DNA of 7,550 nt, taken from NCBI GenBank assembly GCA_002314855.1, contig DCHQ01000021.1, positions 1-7,550 on the forward strand, read 5' to 3'. The notes beneath the pieces were generated by a model. The model did no database searches. It was not told the DNA's origin and saw nothing but the letters and a program-made list of their open reading frames with translations. The translations under genes and the position numbers were made by a program. The stretch's first letter is position 1; each line of letters opens with the position of its first letter. Origin of the DNA: Lachnospiraceae bacterium UBA1748 (GTDB taxonomy: Bacteria; Bacillota; Clostridia; Lachnospirales; Lachnospiraceae). Positions 1 through 5,926 of this stretch are shown in pieces.

Positions 1-260
1 GCCTGAAGACCTTCACCGATTGCAGCTGCAGCATCAGCAGCCTTACGGCAGTTCTTCTTAATAGCAATAGCAGCACCTACTGTGTAAGCCCACTTTGCGT
101 TCTCAAAACAGATTGGCTGAATACCTTCGATAAGCTTGTATACGTCGATACCAGCAGCCATTGTAATCTCTTTACACTCTTCAATAGATGAGATGCCATA
201 TTCCTTAAGCTTTGCAAGGATCTGAGGCTCTCTTCTTTCATATGATTCAAATAATGCCAT
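1..260 (-). CDS. GGGtGRT family protein, N-terminal part (cut by window edge)
   Basis: This is the first 86 codons of a gene that runs off the low-coordinate edge. The reading begins MALFESYERREPQI and continues through DVYKLIEGIQPICFEN and WAYTVGAAIAIKKNCRKAAD to AIGEGLQA. I recognise this as the N-terminus of the GGGtGRT family (about 330 aa), named after a glycine-rich motif that would lie outside the window. The biochemical function of the family is not established, but its gene is regularly found beside an IscU/NifU-like scaffold gene, as here. The start is well supported: an AAGGAGG ribosome binding site lies 9 nt upstream of the ATG, in the 20-bp gap after the scaffold gene's stop. Two cysteines are visible (PICFEN and KNCRK) and could be metal or cluster ligands, which is inference only. 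The tight spacing implies co-transcription and probably a shared process with the scaffold protein. Confidence 0.88.
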   Translation of the reverse strand, partial: MALFESYERREPQILAKLKEYGISSIEECKEITMAAGIDVYKLIEGIQPICFENAKWAYTVGAAIAIKKNCRKAADAAAAIGEGLQ

Positions 261-280
261 GATAAATATCCTCCTTTTCC

Positions 281-973
281 TTACTCGTGTCTTGGATCGA
301 TGATCTTAGCTGCATCTGCAACTCTACCATACTGTCCAGCAGCCTTCTCGAATGCTGTGTTAGCATCATCACCAGCCTTGATGAAGTCCATCATCTTACC
401 AAAGTTAACATACTTGTAACCGATGATCTCATCATCCTCATCAAGTGCAACACCTGTAATATATCCATCTGTAAGCTCAAGATATCTAGGTCCCTTAGAA
501 AGTGTTCCGTATGTTGTACCAACCATTGAACGTGACCCCTTACCAAGATCCTCAAGACCAGCACCGATCTGAAGTCCATCCTCAGAGAATGCAGACTGTG
601 TACGTCCGTAAACGATCTGGAGGAATAACTCTCTCATAGCTGTGTTGATAGCATCACAAACAAGGTCTGTGTTAAGTGCTTCAAGAACTGTAAGTCCTGG
701 AAGAATTTCAGCTGCCATAGCTGCTGAATGTGTCATACCTGAACAACCAATTGTCTCAACAAGAGCTTCCTGAATGATACCTTCCTTAACATTTAAAGAA
801 AGCTTACAAGCTCCCTGCTGAGGTGCACACCAACCAATACCGTGTGTGTAACCAGAGATATCCTTTACCTCTCTTGACTTTACCCATTTTGCTTCTTCAG
901 GAATTGGTGCAGCACCATGATGTACGCCCTGCTTTACGCAGCACATTTCCTGAACTTCTTTTGAAATAATCAT
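281..973 (-). CDS. NifU/IscU-like iron-sulfur cluster assembly scaffold protein
   Basis: This 230-aa protein is related to the NifU N-terminal/IscU family, which assembles Fe-S clusters on conserved cysteines in the cytoplasm. The core reads GACKLSLNV (C56), then EALVETIGCSGMTHSA (C77). These align with the first two cluster-ligand cysteines of IscU (the A-C-G-D and G-C-G-x-A motifs). The Asp that follows the first ligand in classical IscU is absent, and I could not place the third ligand with confidence; C106 in DLVCDAI is a candidate. Extra cysteines occur at C11, C12 and C49. The protein is longer than IscU (about 128 aa), with an extended N-terminus and a roughly 90-residue C-terminal extension containing GTTYGTLSKGPRYLELTDG. 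It is therefore the atypical scaffold subgroup that pairs with GGGtGRT proteins. A GAAAGGAG ribosome binding site sits 9 nt before the ATG. The stop is 20 bp before the GGGtGRT start, so they form an operon. A near-palindrome upstream may be its operator. Confidence 0.85.
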   Translation of the reverse strand: MIISKEVQEMCCVKQGVHHGAAPIPEEAKWVKSREVKDISGYTHGIGWCAPQQGACKLSLNVKEGIIQEALVETIGCSGMTHSAAMAAEILPGLTVLEALNTDLVCDAINTAMRELFLQIVYGRTQSAFSEDGLQIGAGLEDLGKGSRSMVGTTYGTLSKGPRYLELTDGYITGVALDEDDEIIGYKYVNFGKMMDFIKAGDDANTAFEKAAGQYGRVADAAKIIDPRHE

Positions 974-1008
974 GTGTAGTTTCTCCTTTCAAAAAGTAAA
1001 CCATTTTA

Positions 1009-1037
1009 TTATTTTCACTTTTTTAAAGTGTTAATAA
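1009..1037. promoter_or_regulatory. 29-bp near-palindrome upstream of the Fe-S scaffold/GGGtGRT operon
   Basis: Two 13-nt arms (TTATTAACACTTT and AAAGTGAAAATAA on the minus strand) surround a central AAA and match as an inverted repeat at 11 of 13 positions. The inner CACTTT/AAAGTG is perfect. The element lies 36 to 64 bp before the scaffold ATG. A TTAACA resembling a -35 box (minus strand, plus coordinates 1029-1034) falls inside the left arm, but the -10 options are poor. No T-run follows on either strand, so a terminator is unlikely. A repressor or activator binding site is the better guess; I recognise no specific regulator. Confidence 0.35.
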
Positions 1038-1090
1038 CGCTCCTAATATTTTCGCATAAATATTGGAAAAATGCTAGTAGTAATTTATAT

Positions 1091-4000
1091 TTACTGCTGT
1101 GCAAACTCAAATACTATCCTGTTATTTTCATCAAGCTTTAATATGGCATCAAAAAGTTGACCATTTTTGCCTGTAAAACCAGTTATTAAATCAGTTTTTT
1201 TCTCTTTTAATAGCTTAGTAACCTGCTCAGTCGTCAGTTCTTTACCTGATATCTTGCTTATAAAGAGGTCACATCCTTCCTCCTGCCCCAGAACATTGTT
1301 GGCACAGTGATAACCAAACTTATTCTTGATAATAGAGCCTCCACACTTAGGGCACGATACATCCGCAAGTACTTCCTCCTGGTTATCAAAGACAAATTTA
1401 AGACCTGTCACCTTATCATTCTCATCCTTATTAAGTGCGAGCATAGCTTCGAATGTAGTACCCTTCTTGGACTTAAAGCCTGTAATATTCGATGTAATAC
1501 CATTTGTCAGTAGTTCCTTAACCTGAGCCTCTTTGAGCTTAACGCCAGCAACCGCACCTATATTAAACGAGCAGCTATTTTCAGCATTATCCCTGTTATA
1601 GTTACTACATCCATATCCAAATGGAACTACTACTATATCACCACCGCAAATAGGGCACTTAACATCCTTGACCTTCTTGGCTTCAACATTTTCAAAGTCG
1701 AATCCTATCTCGGACTTACCTGCTTCATTCTTTCGAAGTATAAGGCATGCATCAAATTTCTTTCCAGACTTACCTTTGAAGCCTCGTAGCGTTTCTGTCT
1801 TTCCATCTGAAAGTAATGCTTTTACATCCTTGGCTGAGAGCTTCTTGCCCGCTATCTCGCCGATATTAAACTTGCAGCTATTCTCAGGATCATCCTTGCT
1901 ATAGTTAGCACAGCCATAACCGAAATTGGTCTTAACTATATCGCCGCCGCAGTCTGGGCATACCACGCCCTCTAGCTTTTCTCGCTCTATTCCATCGAAA
2001 TCAAAGCTTATTGACTTCTTGCCTGCTTCATCGGTCTTAAGCCTTAGCTTAGCCTGGAATTTCTGATTAGTCTTGGATTTAAAGCCTGATATAACAGGAG
2101 TAACTCCGTCATTAATAAGTGCTTTAAATGCCTCTAAATCAATTTTCTTTCCTGCTATCTCACCTATCGAGAAATAACATGGATTTTCTTCCTTCGCTCT
2201 GTTCTCACAGCTGTATCCATAAGCAGTTTCATATATTCTGCCACCACATGCTGGACATTTTATATCATCGATATATTCAATTGGATTCTCCGAAAAATCA
2301 AAGCCAATAGAATACTCGCCCTTCTCATCTTTATTAAGCTTAAGTACAGCCTTAAATCGCTTCTTCGACTTACTCTTAAAGCCATCTATTACGCTTGTCT
2401 TGCCTTCTAAGATAAGCTTTCTGAATTCTTCCTCTGGAATATCAACATCAGCAATCTTTCCAACTGCGAACTTACACTTCACCTGCTCATTAAAATAATT
2501 ACTGCAGCCATATCCGAATCCTGTTGTATTTAGCTCACCGCCACATGCTGGGCACTTGATGCCAAGAGGTTTTCTGGCAGCCGCTCCGCGTGATTCTTTT
2601 GTAGTGAACTGATTGATATTAGCCGCTATCTGACTGGTCAGATCATTCTTAATCATCTTCTCAGTCTCTACGCGAATATAGTCTTCAAGCTTTACTCTAT
2701 AGTCAGTGGCATCGACACTACCATTGATGATACCCTCAAGTCCCTTTTCCCAGCCAGCAGTCATCTCTGGGCTAAGAAGTGATGGAACTGATAGTAATAC
2801 TACCTCGTAAATCATCTCACCAAGTTTTTCAGGAGTGATAATCTGAGTCTTATTATTTAGATTAAGATATTTGATACGAATAAGCTTATCAATAATCTCA
2901 CCACGAGTGGCTGATGTACCTATACCTGTGGTTTTAATCTGCTCACGAAGTTCTTCATCTTCAATAAGCTTTCCAGCATTTTCCATGGCGAGGATAAGAT
3001 TACCCGATGTATAACGCTTAGGTGGAGAGGTCTTACCTTCTTTAATCTTGAAGCCCTCTACTGAGATTTCCTGACCTTCTGATATTCCCTCGACATACTT
3101 GATAAAATCTTCCTTCGAGAATGTTTCTTCCTCTTCATTATCCTCATCGGAATTACTGTTATTATCTGAATTATTCTTGCTCTTAGGAAGTCCTGCTACA
3201 GCGAGATATCCTGACTTAACAAGTACCTTGGCTGAAGCAAAGAAACTTTCATCGCCAACCTTTATAGTTAGTTTCACATTCTTGTATTCTGCAGGAGGGC
3301 AGAATATAGAAAGAAATCTTCGTACTATAAGATCATATATGCTTCTATGAAGCGGTGGTAATTTATCTATTCCGCCACACTGACCTGTAGGTATGATTGC
3401 ATAGTGATCAGTAACCTTGGAATCATCAGTATACTGAGTCTTCTCTATACCCACATATCGCTTGTTATCCATAATATTCTTGGCATATACAGCCGTTGGT
3501 TCATAGGCCTGAAGCTTACTGATATTCTTAGATATCTCCTTGGCTACAGCTGTAGTTAATACTCTCGCATCAGTTCTAGGATAAGTAGTATATTTTTTCT
3601 CATAAAGCTCCTGAATAACATCAAGTGTCTGCGCGGGACTTATCTTGAATCTCTTGGAGCATTCTGACTGAAGCTCGGCAAGGTTAAATAAAAGAGGTGC
3701 TTTTTTCTTGGAATTAGATACTTCCTTACTTGTAATTTTGCCAGGTTTTCCCTGCAATTCTTCTATTAATTTCTCCGCACTTTCTCTTGCCTTAAAGCCT
3801 TTACCATCATCACCATAAAGAAGAGGTGATTCATAATACTTCGATCCGGATACCGCTCTCCACTCTCCAGGAAACTTGGCATCAGAAAAGAGACCATTTA
3901 CCTTGTAGAATGGTGTCTCTGTAAAGTTTCTTATCTCTCGCTCACGCTCTACTACCATACCAAGTACGCAGGTCATAACACGGCCTATGGCTATGGCAGT

Positions 4001-4597
4001 ATATGAATTAGTTGCAGCAGCATCATTAATCATACGTCCATACTTTACTGACAATGCTCTTGAAAAATTGATTCCAAGAGAATAGTCCTCAATAGTACGC
4101 ATGATTCCTGATTGACCAAGAAGTGCATAATCCGACATAGGCTTTGCTTCATTGATTCCTCGAAGCATCTCCTCGTCAGTCTGAGAATCAATCCATACAC
4201 GAAGCTCATCCATGCCTTCACGGACACCACCATATATACGGATATTTTCCTCGATTGTTTGACCTTCTTTTCCAGAGTCGCCTGCCCAGTATACAGTATC
4301 AATATCTTCTCTATGAAGAAGTCCATTGACTATCTTGTACTGGTCCTTGGCTGATTCAACCACTCCATACTTGTATTCCTTTGGAAGGAATGGAAGGTCT
4401 TCCAGTTTCCACGATTTATATTTTGCATCATAATTCTCAGGATAAACCATCTGAACCAAATGACCGTAGCACCATGAAATGACATATTTTTCACTTTCGA
4501 GGTATCCATTTCTTCTACCACCACTGCTTACATTAAGCACTCTGGCAAAATCCATGGCTACAGATGGTTTCTCTGTAATTATTAGTTTTTTTGACAT
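1091..4597 (-). CDS. topB: Type IA DNA topoisomerase (topoisomerase III-like) with five C-terminal zinc-ribbon repeats
   Basis: This 1168-aa enzyme would break and rejoin single DNA strands through a 5'-phosphotyrosine. It begins MSKKLIITEKPSVA, the Toprim start with catalytic E9. The second Toprim motif is AGDSGKEGQ (D107, E111), where many relatives have D-x-D-R-E-G. The catalytic tyrosine is Y339 in TTYPRTDAR, and GIGTSATRGEIIDKL (558-572) is the usual type IA core motif. Residues about 472-492 form an Asn/Ser/Glu/Asp-rich low-complexity insert within the core. From C682 to the end run five tandem units of about 100 aa. Each has a CPxCGG ribbon with two more cysteines, followed by a topoisomerase C-terminal repeat (IGEIAGKKL, GFKSK, F-D-F). 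The usual TopB length is 600-750 aa, so the tail accounts for the excess. The start follows an AAAGG site 9 nt upstream. It is a single gene between two others on the same strand. It could be called DNA topoisomerase I by automatic pipelines, but the motif set favours the III type. Confidence 0.93.
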   Translation of the reverse strand: MSKKLIITEKPSVAMDFARVLNVSSGGRRNGYLESEKYVISWCYGHLVQMVYPENYDAKYKSWKLEDLPFLPKEYKYGVVESAKDQYKIVNGLLHREDIDTVYWAGDSGKEGQTIEENIRIYGGVREGMDELRVWIDSQTDEEMLRGINEAKPMSDYALLGQSGIMRTIEDYSLGINFSRALSVKYGRMINDAAATNSYTAIAIGRVMTCVLGMVVEREREIRNFTETPFYKVNGLFSDAKFPGEWRAVSGSKYYESPLLYGDDGKGFKARESAEKLIEELQGKPGKITSKEVSNSKKKAPLLFNLAELQSECSKRFKISPAQTLDVIQELYEKKYTTYPRTDARVLTTAVAKEISKNISKLQAYEPTAVYAKNIMDNKRYVGIEKTQYTDDSKVTDHYAIIPTGQCGGIDKLPPLHRSIYDLIVRRFLSIFCPPAEYKNVKLTIKVGDESFFASAKVLVKSGYLAVAGLPKSKNNSDNNSNSDEDNEEEETFSKEDFIKYVEGISEGQEISVEGFKIKEGKTSPPKRYTSGNLILAMENAGKLIEDEELREQIKTTGIGTSATRGEIIDKLIRIKYLNLNNKTQIITPEKLGEMIYEVVLLSVPSLLSPEMTAGWEKGLEGIINGSVDATDYRVKLEDYIRVETEKMIKNDLTSQIAANINQFTTKESRGAAARKPLGIKCPACGGELNTTGFGYGCSNYFNEQVKCKFAVGKIADVDIPEEEFRKLILEGKTSVIDGFKSKSKKRFKAVLKLNKDEKGEYSIGFDFSENPIEYIDDIKCPACGGRIYETAYGYSCENRAKEENPCYFSIGEIAGKKIDLEAFKALINDGVTPVISGFKSKTNQKFQAKLRLKTDEAGKKSISFDFDGIEREKLEGVVCPDCGGDIVKTNFGYGCANYSKDDPENSCKFNIGEIAGKKLSAKDVKALLSDGKTETLRGFKGKSGKKFDACLILRKNEAGKSEIGFDFENVEAKKVKDVKCPICGGDIVVVPFGYGCSNYNRDNAENSCSFNIGAVAGVKLKEAQVKELLTNGITSNITGFKSKKGTTFEAMLALNKDENDKVTGLKFVFDNQEEVLADVSCPKCGGSIIKNKFGYHCANNVLGQEEGCDLFISKISGKELTTEQVTKLLKEKKTDLITGFTGKNGQLFDAILKLDENNRIVFEFAQQ
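1094..2554 (-). repeat. Five tandem zinc-ribbon/topoisomerase C-terminal repeat units within topB
   Basis: The units begin at cysteines 682, 781, 880, 981 and 1082, giving periods of 99, 99, 101 and 101 residues. Each holds four cysteines: C682/685/698/708, C781/784/797/807, C880/883/896/908, C981/984/997/1009 and C1082/1085/1098/1109. All 20 potential zinc ligands are therefore kept. Between ribbons, each unit carries an IG-x-(I/V)-(A/S)-like helix start, a leucine-rich helix, GF-x-(S/G)-K and an alternating beta segment ending in F-(D/E)-F or similar. The third and fourth units are the most alike (for example ENSC-x-FNIG in both). The units differ clearly at the nucleotide level, so this is an old protein repeat and not a recent DNA duplication. 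Such ribbons in type IA topoisomerases bind single-stranded DNA. Confidence 0.9.
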
Positions 4598-4637
4598 CTA
4601 TTTACACCTTTGCAATATTCTCATCATCAACTTTATA

Positions 4638-4666
4638 AGTATAACTATATATCCCTATAATTTCTA
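4638..4666 (-). promoter_or_regulatory. Candidate promoter for topB
   Basis: On the minus strand, TAGAAA (4 of 6 to the -35 consensus) is followed after 17 bp by TATACT (5 of 6 to the -10 consensus). It lies about 41 to 69 bp before the topB ATG and just downstream of the hairpins that end the rpn gene. The region is very AT-rich, so chance matches are likely. Confidence 0.35.
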
Positions 4667-4675
4667 TACTCTCCT

Positions 4676-4738
4676 CTGAAAAATATAGACTAGAAGTTAT
4701 CCCTCTAGTCTAAATCATAAGCTGAATATTATATTCAG
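4676..4738 (-). terminator. Hairpin pair and T-run ending the rpn transcript
   Basis: Just after the rpn stop are two inverted repeats. The first is CTGAATA/TATTCAG (4722-4738, 7 bp, 3-nt loop). The second is a perfect 9-bp TAGACTAGA/TCTAGTCTA (4686-4712, 9-nt loop). On the minus strand the second is followed by TATTTTTC, giving a weak-to-moderate intrinsic terminator. No T-run follows on the plus strand. The stem is AT-rich, so termination may be incomplete and some topB transcription by read-through is possible. Confidence 0.6.
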
Positions 4739-4742
4739 TATT

Positions 4743-4916
4743 TTATTTCATCTCGGCTTTGACTCTCTCAAGCAATTCCGGTGTACACTCTGTTATATCT
4801 ATTATCTCCCCATCTGGATAATTCTTCATAAGAAGACGACGTACAGTTCGCTCTATTCCACGCGCAATTCCTTTCTCTATTCCACGTTCCTCTACTACAT
4901 CACTTAGGTTACACAT
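4743..4916 (-). CDS. Candidate intragenic C-terminal product of the Rpn gene (RpnS-like, 57 aa)
   Basis: This in-frame product would start at Met254 of the 310-aa nuclease (MCNLSDVVEERGIEKG) and share its stop. A perfect AGGAGG (4926-4931) lies 9 nt upstream of the ATG, formed by the two Arg codons AGG AGG. The product holds only the helical G-I repeat tail and the final PELLERVKAEMK segment, with no catalytic residue. For E. coli Rpn proteins, short C-terminal proteins translated from inside the gene have been reported to bind and inhibit the toxic full-length nuclease; by analogy this could be the antitoxin. AGG is not rare in this gene, so the Shine-Dalgarno match could be fortuitous. The translation signal is seen in the sequence; the function is inference. 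Confidence 0.4.
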   Translation of the reverse strand: MCNLSDVVEERGIEKGIARGIERTVRRLLMKNYPDGEIIDITECTPELLERVKAEMK

Positions 4917-5675
4917 AGTATTTACCCTCCTCGCTGTTTCATCATTTATTGTAAATCCGTATTGTTTCGCTAATCGTTCACACTTCGACCTTGCATCCAG
5001 GTTACCAAGAAGTGTTTCTAGCATCGCTATCAGCTTATTCCTTGATTCCCTCGCATCTGGATTCTTTCGTAGACGTATGATTGTAGCCTGTACCTTATCT
5101 ATACCTGGTACGTCCACATCTTTACCATACAATGTATTTGGTGTAAATTCAATACGATTCACAGAATCTTCATCATCCCTCGCATCCATACATATCCAGA
5201 TACTTCGTACTGGCTTTATATTATCATAATCACAGTTATCAAACTCCACGCACTTTTGTGCAGAGACCATCCGACTTAGATAATATACAATCCTGTTATC
5301 AATATGATAGCCTAGCTTCGAATAATCTGTCGACTTCTGTGCCTCAATGTTGATAAGTAACTTCGTAAGCACTTTACTTCTTATAACAGAAAACCTGATG
5401 TCATATACTACCGTTCCTTCTCCCGGAACCGTATCCTCCTCTGATGACTTTGCTACCTTTCCAAGGTTGGTTAGTCCTGGATCTACCGGGACACTTGATA
5501 TCGCAATATCATCACTTATACACTTGATGATTTCGTCTATAGAATCATCCTTAAACTCATCTAGTGAGTACTTCAAAATCCGTGCCAGCACCTGTTTATC
5601 TGCCAGCACTTCTTTAACACTAGCATCATATCTGGCTTTATTCTCAGACATAATGACAGCATTAGTTATATGCAT
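4743..5675 (-). CDS. Rpn-family PD-(D/E)XK nuclease / putative transposase
   Basis: This 310-aa protein belongs to the Rpn (recombination-promoting nuclease)/PDDEXK_2 family. Family members are DNA endonucleases with transposase-like sequence, reported to raise recombination independently of RecA and, in some cases, to be toxic and defend against phage. Visible landmarks are YDIRF (D92) and LLINIEAQKS (E111, Q113), the family's D...E-x-Q active-site pattern, plus YHIDNRIVYYLSRM downstream. An N-terminal YDASVKEVLADKQVLARIL segment is typical. The C-terminal tail, VEERGIEKGIARGIERTV and onward, has the G-I-x-x-G-I helical repeat usual in these proteins. The Met two codons upstream (5681) abuts the AAGGAGGT site and is too close; the Met at 5675 has 6-nt spacing, so I choose it. 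The frame is intact, with no flanking terminal inverted repeats or target duplication that I can find. An internal start at 4916 may give a separate product. The active-site residues look complete. Confidence 0.88.
   Translation of the reverse strand: MHITNAVIMSENKARYDASVKEVLADKQVLARILKYSLDEFKDDSIDEIIKCISDDIAISSVPVDPGLTNLGKVAKSSEEDTVPGEGTVVYDIRFSVIRSKVLTKLLINIEAQKSTDYSKLGYHIDNRIVYYLSRMVSAQKCVEFDNCDYDNIKPVRSIWICMDARDDEDSVNRIEFTPNTLYGKDVDVPGIDKVQATIIRLRKNPDARESRNKLIAMLETLLGNLDARSKCERLAKQYGFTINDETARRVNTMCNLSDVVEERGIEKGIARGIERTVRRLLMKNYPDGEIIDITECTPELLERVKAEMK
4925..4932 (-). promoter_or_regulatory. Internal Shine-Dalgarno inside rpn
   Basis: GAGGAGGG on the minus strand contains a full AGGAGG, followed by GTAAATACT and an in-frame ATG at 4916-4914. 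It is as strong as the gene's own ribosome binding site at 5682-5689, which is unusual in the middle of a coding region. Confidence 0.5.
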
Positions 5676-5681
5676 ACACAT

Positions 5682-5689
5682 ACCTCCTT
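5682..5689 (-). promoter_or_regulatory. rpn ribosome binding site that decides the start
   Basis: AAGGAGGT runs directly into the first ATG (5681), leaving no spacer. It sits 6 nt before the second ATG (5675), the normal distance. Translation should therefore begin at 5675, two residues inside the longest open frame. Confidence 0.7.
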
Positions 5690-5702
5690 ACAAATATATT
5701 CA

Positions 5703-5730
5703 ATTGTTTTGTTGGGAATAATCCTGTAAA
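5703..5730 (-). promoter_or_regulatory. Candidate promoter for rpn, overlapping a small hairpin
   Basis: On the minus strand, TTTACA (5725-5730, 5 of 6 to the -35 consensus) is followed after 16 bp by AACAAT (5703-5708, 4 of 6 to the -10 consensus), about 28 bp before the chosen rpn start. The -35 overlaps an inverted repeat at 5721-5740 (ATCCTGTA/TACCGGAT, 7 of 8 paired, 4-nt loop). A perfect TATAAT also occurs upstream at 5739-5744 but lacks a good -35. Neither is certain. Confidence 0.3.
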
Positions 5731-5799
5731 AGTACCGGATTATAAGCGCCAGTAGAACCTGACTAATGAATTAAGTGAAATGAACATCACTACGATGAT

Positions 5800-5815
5800 A
5801 GTAGCATATGCTACT
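5800..5815. promoter_or_regulatory. Perfect 16-bp palindrome in the rpn upstream region
   Basis: AGTAGCATATGCTACT is an exact palindrome with no spacer, located about 125 bp upstream of rpn and 45 bp downstream of the ATPase terminator. No T-run follows on either strand, so it is not a terminator. A dimeric regulator site is possible. The rest of the 5682-5926 interval holds the terminator, the candidate promoter and otherwise unremarkable AT-rich sequence. Confidence 0.35.
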
Positions 5816-5853
5816 TTCCTATGCAATATAATATGTTCCTGTTAGTCCAAAGC

Positions 5854-5908
5854 AAATAAAAAAGACCATGCATACCAGTAACGATTCATAATGATATACA
5901 TAGTCTTT
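5854..5908 (-). terminator. Intrinsic terminator of the ATPase gene
   Basis: About 18 bp after the ATPase stop, minus-strand RNA can form a 13-bp stem: AAAGACTATGTAT (5908-5896) pairs with ATGCATGGTCTTT (5873-5861), including two G-U pairs. The loop is 22 nt. The descending arm runs straight into TTTTTTATTTG. The stem plus T-run on the transcribed strand makes this the clearest terminator in the window. It separates the ATPase transcript from rpn. Confidence 0.8.
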
Positions 5909-5926
5909 ATATTCCGTTCTATTTAA

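Noticed and set aside
1045..1064. Possible topB terminator, AATATTT/AAATATT hairpin
   Set aside because: The stem is only A-T pairs and is followed on the minus strand by AGGAGCG, not a T-run. No convincing topB terminator is visible, so some read-through to the scaffold gene is possible.
1094..2554. CRISPR-like or satellite DNA repeats
   Set aside because: The periodicity of about 300 bp is protein-level only, in frame with topB and strongly diverged in nucleotides.
5347..5721. 124-codon open frame on the plus strand opposite the rpn gene
   Set aside because: It is antisense to a well-supported Rpn protein, shows no recognisable family features and has a Ser/Thr-rich composition typical of reverse-strand shadows.
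4676..5860. rpn as part of an insertion sequence with terminal inverted repeats
   Set aside because: The inverted repeats at the low end are self-complementary hairpins, not a pair shared with the upstream flank. I found no matching ends or target-site duplication. Despite the 'transposase' label, Rpn genes usually lack such ends.
5682..5926. A structured RNA or riboswitch in the rpn leader
   Set aside because: The small inverted repeats do not form a recognisable riboswitch or ncRNA architecture, and the promoter candidate nearest rpn leaves almost no leader.
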